The position numbers and the translations under genes are program-made. Below, piece by piece: positions 59,079 to 64,000 of a DNA stretch of 64,000 bases (positions are counted from its first letter, which is position 1; every line of letters starts with the position of its first letter). The notes beneath the pieces are model-generated. The model ran no database searches. It was not told the DNA's origin and saw only the letters and a list, made by a program, of their open reading frames with translations. Location of the stretch: NCBI GenBank assembly GCA_032622095.1, contig CP136066.1, positions 46,594,911 to 46,658,910 of the forward strand, in the 5' to 3' direction. The DNA is from Siphonodentalium dalli. Its lineage: Eukaryota; Mollusca; Scaphopoda; Gadilida; Siphonodentaliidae.

Positions 59079-60061
59079 TTTGTTTTGTGATACCCATAAT
59101 ATATAAGCAGGTGGATGCACGCACCCCGGTCCCACATATAGAGGCACCCCTGTCTTGAACTTCGATAGTGGAAACTTCGCTAGTGATGTCCAGTCTACCT
59201 TGCGGCAGTTTACAAAATGTCAGGATATGAGTAACAAAAACATAGAATATACGTCTAGACTCCCTTGGATTAACCGGCTTATCATATTCCCGTGTAAAAA
59301 CTAATAAATTAAACGCTCTTTATATGGGCGTGATATATTGACTCAGAATAAATATCCCGATGTGATAACACTTGCATGTAAAACCCTCGGGCGGACCCCA
59401 ACCTCGAACCTAACCTGCACCCCGGACAGTAAACCCAGTAAAACCAGTTGGGACATTATCAACGCCATACATAGACGGAAATCCTAACGACAAAAAAAAC
59501 CATACGCTTAGTGTGGCACAAAGTCAGCAATCTGCAACTGACGATGGTGCTATCAAAACAGTTGGCATCTTTGTTAACTCATTGGGAGTAATTTTCCAAA
59601 ATTTCTAATTTCTAAATTTTGGCATAAATTAAATTAATCATTTAAGGGGTACGTTCTAAAACTCTTTTCAAAATTTCATTAAACCGCTCCAGGACCCAGC
59701 TTCCACTTCAAAAACTGATGTAATGAGAACGGAGAACAATTTGTCTGCAAGAAATTGGGACCTGGCCACCATGAAAATTACCCTCCTCTTTAACATGCCC
59801 AGCAGACATCCTCTCCTTTCTTATAACATCCATACATTTATTACCACCTTCATTATACATGGGAATATACATCATGGACAATTAGTCAGCCATAAAATCA
59901 TGTATTGCTAACAACGGTACCTTCGAAGACTACGTGAACAAATTAACCTTGCCACGATAGTGATTTTATATGTTATATTTTATTTACATGTATATATTAC
60001 TTATTGAGTATACTTTTATAACGGTATAAATGAATTAATATAGAATTCATATAGAGTTAGT

Positions 60062-60950
60062 ATGCCCCCGACTTGAAGTCGGCGGGTATATAATCGACGT
60101 CTATGTCCGTCTATGTCCGTACATACGTACGTCCGTCCGTTCGTCCATACAAACTTTTTGCATTATTGTTCAGCAACCGCTGGGCAGTTTTGACTGAGAT
60201 TGGTATGGCGATAGAACAGCATGGGGGGGGACCACTACAAGCATAACACAGTTTCGGTCCACCCATTTTCACCAGAGTTATGGACCTTTTTTATATTTAT
60301 AAAATTAAATTTTTCTATTGTTTTTTGGTTTCCAGATGATAGCGTGAGCTTTGGTGGTACAATTGTAAATCCCGTATTGTTATGGATCAGTTATATGGAA
60401 ATACATGTCAAGTACGAATTTGGTTATGATCTGATAAATTTTGCCAGAGTTATGGGCACCCCTTTTTTCAACTTAGAAATCCGTTCGTTTTGCATTATTT
60501 CAGCAACCACTTGGCAGATTTAGCTGTGTTTGGTATGGTGATGGAGTAACATGGAGGAACAGATATATACAAAGCGCGGGTTTCGTCCACCCATTTTCAC
60601 CAGAGTAATGCCCCCTTTTTTACTTAGGAATTTAAATTTTTGTCCATCCGTACAAACATTTTACATTATTGTTCAGCAACCGCTGGGCAGTTTTAGCTTA
60701 TATGTGGTATGGTGATAGATAACATGGGAAAACAGCTACTGCATAGCGCGGTTTTCGTCCACCCATTTTCACCAGAGTTATGCCCCCCCCCCCACTTTTT
60801 ACTTAGTAATTACAATCCTGTCCGTCTGTACAAACATTTTGCATTATTGTTCAGTAACCGCTGGGCAGATTTAACTGATAATTATTATGGTGATACCGTC
60901 CATGATTGATCCGTTTTGCTACTGTCGATTGCAATGCCACACAACAGCGG
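60062..60950. repeat. Tandem array of 170-340-bp units with gcattattgttcagcaaccg
   Basis: Units near 60150, 60490, 60655 and 60835 share acaaacattttgcattattg, ttcagcaaccgctgggcag, tggtatggtgatag and cgtccacccattttcaccag followed by agttatgccccc. The array is preceded by (cgtc/gtcc)n-like sequence at 60100-60150. Confidence 0.82.
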
Positions 60951-61639
60951 ACCTCTTGTTATGGATTAATCAATGGGTAGGTAGACAAACCCTTCTGTCA
61001 ACTAATGAGATAGATCAGGGTTATCCAGGGTAAAATATTAATTTAAATGTACATCTAGAGGTTTATAGATAAATAACTATGATAATTTAAAGGGACACAC
61101 TCTATAAAATTTAAAGGGATTAACAGTTTTATGCTAGTGTCAGAGCTATAATGAAAATAACATTGATTGATGGAACAAAAACACTATATACAACAGTACA
61201 ACCTTAAATTTATTCCGAAGAAAATACATACACAGGGGGGCGTGGACAGGGGAGGGCGTACAATGCTTAGATCAGACCATTAGATAGATAATGGGGATAC
61301 AGGAATACTATAAAAAGGGGGGTGTGATAGCAGCGGGTTCAACGGATCATTCTAAGTATTACAAGGATATTTGTAGTTTTACCATCATATGGATTACATG
61401 AATACGAAGACATATGACAGATACAGATATGAGAAGTGTTTGATCAAGCCTTTTGGCAATCATATGAATGAGGGATATACTTAAAAGATGGGATGGGGTA
61501 GCTTAGGTCAGGGCATCGGATTGATCAAGCGTAATACAGGAACATGGTAACAATGAAGGGGGATAACGCTTAGGATGAGCTATTAGGTGGAGTTACGTGA
61601 ACATAGGGAAACATATTAGATGAAATGCACCTTAAACAA

Positions 61640-61860
61640 AATAATTTCCAAAATAAAATGAAAAATTAAAATTAAAAATAATTTGGAAAATATTTGAAAA
61701 CAAACCAAAAAAAAATAAAATTAAAAAAAAAAAAAAAAAAAATTCTTTTAAAAAAATAAATATATTTTTTTAAATAATTTTTTTTTTTAAATAATTTTTT
61801 TTTTTAAAATAAAAAATAAAAATAAAATAAAAATTATATATTTTTTTTTTTTTTAAATGG
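61640..61860. repeat. Extreme A/T low-complexity tract
   Basis: Over 200 bp made almost only of A and T runs (aaaaaaataaaatt, tttttttttaaataattttt), including adjacent A-rich and T-rich blocks that could form a hairpin. Confidence 0.9.
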
Positions 61861-62112
61861 AAACAAAATAAAAATTAACTTTAAATCTATTTGATTACAT
61901 GACTCAAATAATTTGTATACTATCTAAGATACTAGGATTATACTCATACTTTATTCATTACTATAATGACAATTTGAAAACTGCCGCAATGTAGACTGCT
62001 CTGGACATCATTAGTGAAAATCACCACTACCGACGTCCAAGACAGGGGTACCTTTACTGTAGGCCCTGGATACGAGCATCCCCCTGCTCATATATTATGG
62101 GTATTATAAAAC

Positions 62113-62203
62113 AAAAATGATTGCAATGTCTGTACACTCTCATAACGCCAGAACACATAATCAGAACACTAAACTGTAACACTTAGAGAACAACTAATAG
62201 GTG
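62113..62203. repeat. Right 90-bp direct repeat flanking the 3-kb inverted-repeat unit
   Basis: Matches 58989-59078. It runs straight into the AGAACA/TGTTCT cluster, so this may be the ancestral location and the left one the fragment. Confidence 0.8.
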
Positions 62204-62460
62204 TTCTGATATCAGAACACCACCGTTCTGATATAGGAACACCACCGTTCTGGTTAATCACTATTGTTCTGATGTGTTCTCAAATAGAACACATATGTTC
62301 TCAGTCGGAACACCTATGTGTTCTCAATCAGAACATGTATTAAGTGTTCTCATGTGTTCTACGTGAGAACACATTTTACACATCAACACATGTAACACCT
62401 AGAGAACACCTAAGCTTTTTCAGAACACACCTGTTCTGAAATCAGAACGCTTGTGTTCTG
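62135..62460. repeat. Dense cluster of AGAACA/TGTTCT inverted motifs
   Basis: More than twenty copies of agaac/gttct occur in about 325 bp, many paired as short palindromes: gttctgatatcagaac, tgttctcaaatagaaca, tgttctcaatcagaaca, tgttctacgtgagaaca. It lies about 700 bp before the EAAT start codon. It could be a foldback minisatellite or a regulatory cluster. Confidence 0.75.
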
Positions 62461-63156
62461 ATATTGGATGGTAATGGAAGTAAAATTCGATAGCAATAAC
62501 TTTATTTATTCTTTGGAAAAATAAATTTATAATGACAACAAAAATTCAAAACTTTCTGATATTTCTCCAGCAAAAACGTTAAAGCAAAATTGCAACCCAG
62601 ACTTCACATTTAAAACTAAATTCAAAACATCTAACCCAGTAAGTATGTTCGAATATTAAAACATGAGGTAATTGTCTTAAAGCCATAACAATACGTTAAT
62701 TCTAAAAGATCACAAGCAATTTTTTCAAACGATAATCTTGCATTTCCACAACTACCCCATTTACTATGTTAGGCCTATATATGGTTTCAAGTTTAAAAGG
62801 GCAATAAATCTTAGTTATATATATTTGCCGGTGAACACAAAATGACAATTGAGATCATTTATTGGAAACAGGAGACAATTCTGCTTAGAAAACATATCTT
62901 CAGTTTAACAATATACCCAGCGCATTAAACCCAACACCCACGCGGTCAGTGCGATTTGTATATTTTGACAAGCCTGTGATACGGGACGCAATGACACGAA
63001 TATTCTCTAATTATATATGACAGACCACCACACAGGTGGTGGGAAATTTCTATATTAAATGTCATTGGCCAACCGATTTGCGGTCCTTAGAAAAATAACT
63101 ATTTCAGTGACATCGCCCTAAAATATTTCACATAAATTTGGTTCACGGTCCGAATC
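62460..63156 (+). promoter_or_regulatory. Putative upstream region and 5' UTR of the SLC1 transporter gene
   Basis: Non-coding sequence before the ATG at 63157. A TATA-like ttatatatg lies at 63011-63019, about 140 bp upstream. That is compatible with a core promoter, but such words are frequent here. No intron in the 5' UTR can be excluded. Confidence 0.3.
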
Positions 63157-63572
63157 ATGGATGTATTAAAGTTCTTTAAAACAAACTGTCTTCTATTTCT
63201 CTTGCTGTTGTCAATGGCCCTTGGTGTTGGGCTCGGAGCCGCCATGCGGAAAATGGACCCGCCATTCACAAAAACACAAATTCGTTTGTTTCGATATCCA
63301 GGAGAACTTCTTATGAATATGCTTAACCTTCTGATACTACCGTTAGTAACGTCCAGTATAGTATCTGGACTGGCATCGTTGGACGCACGTTCTTCGGGAA
63401 GAATCGGACTACGCGCTTTGGTATATTACCTAACGACAACACTAATCGCCGTGGTGACGGGGATATCACTTGTCCTCGTCATTAAACCTGGAACCATTGG
63501 TGGAGTTGAAGTCGGCCATTACGGTAGTTCCACTAAAATATCTGCGGCAGACACAATGATGGATCTTCTACG
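63157..63572 (+). CDS. Excitatory amino-acid (glutamate/aspartate) transporter, SLC1 family, first coding exon
   Basis: The frame opens MDVLKFFKTNCLLFLLLLSM and shows the SLC1 N-terminal landmarks: the first membrane helix (about residues 10-30), the conserved FRYPGELLMNMLNLLILPLV block covering helix 2, VTSSIVSGLASLDARSSGRIG, and helix 3 (about 88-112, YYLTTTLIAVVTGISLVLVI) followed by KPG. These trimeric plasma-membrane symporters move glutamate or aspartate with sodium and clear transmitter in animals. The exon ends in ...DLLR at cg followed by gtaaga, the position where relatives read DLIRN, so residue 139 is split by the intron in phase 2. The HP1/HP2 hairpins and helices 4-8 must lie beyond 64000. 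The 44-residue extracellular and linker lengths look normal. Confidence 0.93.
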
Positions 63573-64000
63573 GTAAGACTATTTTCACACGGTGTAATCG
63601 ATCAGAGGACGAACGGATTTCAACCCTTTTGATCACAATTTTCGACACCCAATTTCCAATAATTGTCAATTTTTACTAAATCAGCAAAGATCAGAAGGGG
63701 GGGGGGGGTGTCGTCAAAAACGTCAACGGTACAAGGTGGAAATTTTGAGATTTTCAATTTTTGGTACCCACCACCCCCGGAAGGCAAGTTTTTGCCTCTA
63801 ATTTCTCGGACACCCACCCCTCCCGCCCAAGTTTTCCTCTCGTAAATCAGGGACCCACCCCTAAAACAGTCATGTATATTACTTAATCATATAATACCAC
63901 CATTGAGGATCTTCGCCATCAGCCAGGATGGCTTCCCTCAGATGATTTACCTCTAATTTTATGTTTGTGTTATCTTTACATTGAAATTATATACAGATAA
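63573..64000 (+). other. Start of the first transporter intron
   Basis: Opens with the donor gtaagac. It includes a poly-G tract (about 63699-63708) and C-rich blocks (caccacccccgg, cacccacccctcccgcc). No further exon appears before the window ends. Confidence 0.7.

Larger units (their letters stand above)
59080..62115. mobile_element. 3-kb unit bounded by inverted repeats of about 140 bp
   Basis: The left arm (59080-59225: tgttttgtgatacccataat, gcaggtggatgc, aggcacccctgtcttgaact, gtgatgtccagtctac, ttgcggcagtttacaaa) is mirrored at 61970-62115 at roughly 80-85% identity. The body has a tandem repeat (60150-60950), the head cccccgacttgaagtcggcg at 60065 and an A/T-only stretch (61640-61860). 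No transposase was seen. It could be one old element or two inverted copies of a smaller repeat. Confidence 0.6.

Overview
This is a gene-poor, AT-rich, repeat-dense animal nuclear sequence. It shows intron-split genes with GT-AG (and one GC-AG) junctions, several LINE remnants, many minisatellites and nested DNA transposons. The gene content (a DHRS11-type dehydrogenase, an SLC1 glutamate transporter, PAN and EGF-like exons) and the transposon style suggest a marine invertebrate. A mollusc or another lophotrochozoan is my best guess, but the sequence does not settle it.

Genes. A short-chain dehydrogenase/reductase gene resembling DHRS11 lies on the minus strand across at least 22 kb. Five coding exons were found by conserved motif, splice signal and phase: 46650-46744, 32318-32453, 28863-28949, 26658-26723 and 24425-24460 with the stop. 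The 5' exons (nucleotide-binding half) were not found. A divergent neighbour starts at 63157 on the plus strand: the first coding exon of an excitatory amino-acid transporter (SLC1 family), with a donor at 63573. A probable first exon of a secreted PAN/apple-domain protein lies at 8428-8683 (minus). A single EGF-like exon at 24775-24902 (plus) is nested antisense inside the last dehydrogenase intron.

Mobile DNA, left to right: a LINE endonuclease ORF (1-914); satellites of TTTGCGAT/ATCGCAAA palindromes (2760-4080) and of GGTACTC/GAGTACC palindromes (4420-4910); a TTAA-flanked piggyBac-type MITE split by a 2.16-kb TIR transposon (9682-12074); a frameshifted LINE RT body with its own derived minisatellite (12450-15570); a 1.5-kb transposon with perfect 40-bp TIRs (19438-20973) between two inverted copies of another repeat; two intact TTAA MITEs holding paired 67-69-bp hairpins (23725-24089, 30261-30660); a second LINE body (56454-57722); and a 3-kb inverted-repeat unit (59080-62115).

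The most unusual structure is an 8.15-kb near-perfect palindrome (35006-43158) in the 14.2-kb dehydrogenase intron. Its ends read AGAAGAATAGCC and are flanked by a near-identical 6-bp duplication, cgtact/cgtacc. Each arm carries the same compact set of overlapping small ORFs (one with a C2H2 zinc finger), and the arms meet at a low-complexity GGC-rich hinge. It looks like a snap-back, non-autonomous derivative of a Polinton/Maverick-like or related virus-like element. The second notable structure is a roughly 37-bp minisatellite in the last dehydrogenase intron. Its unit matches the intron's own 5' splice site, so on the transcribed strand it repeats a GTGAGTATGAT donor-like sequence about 30 times.
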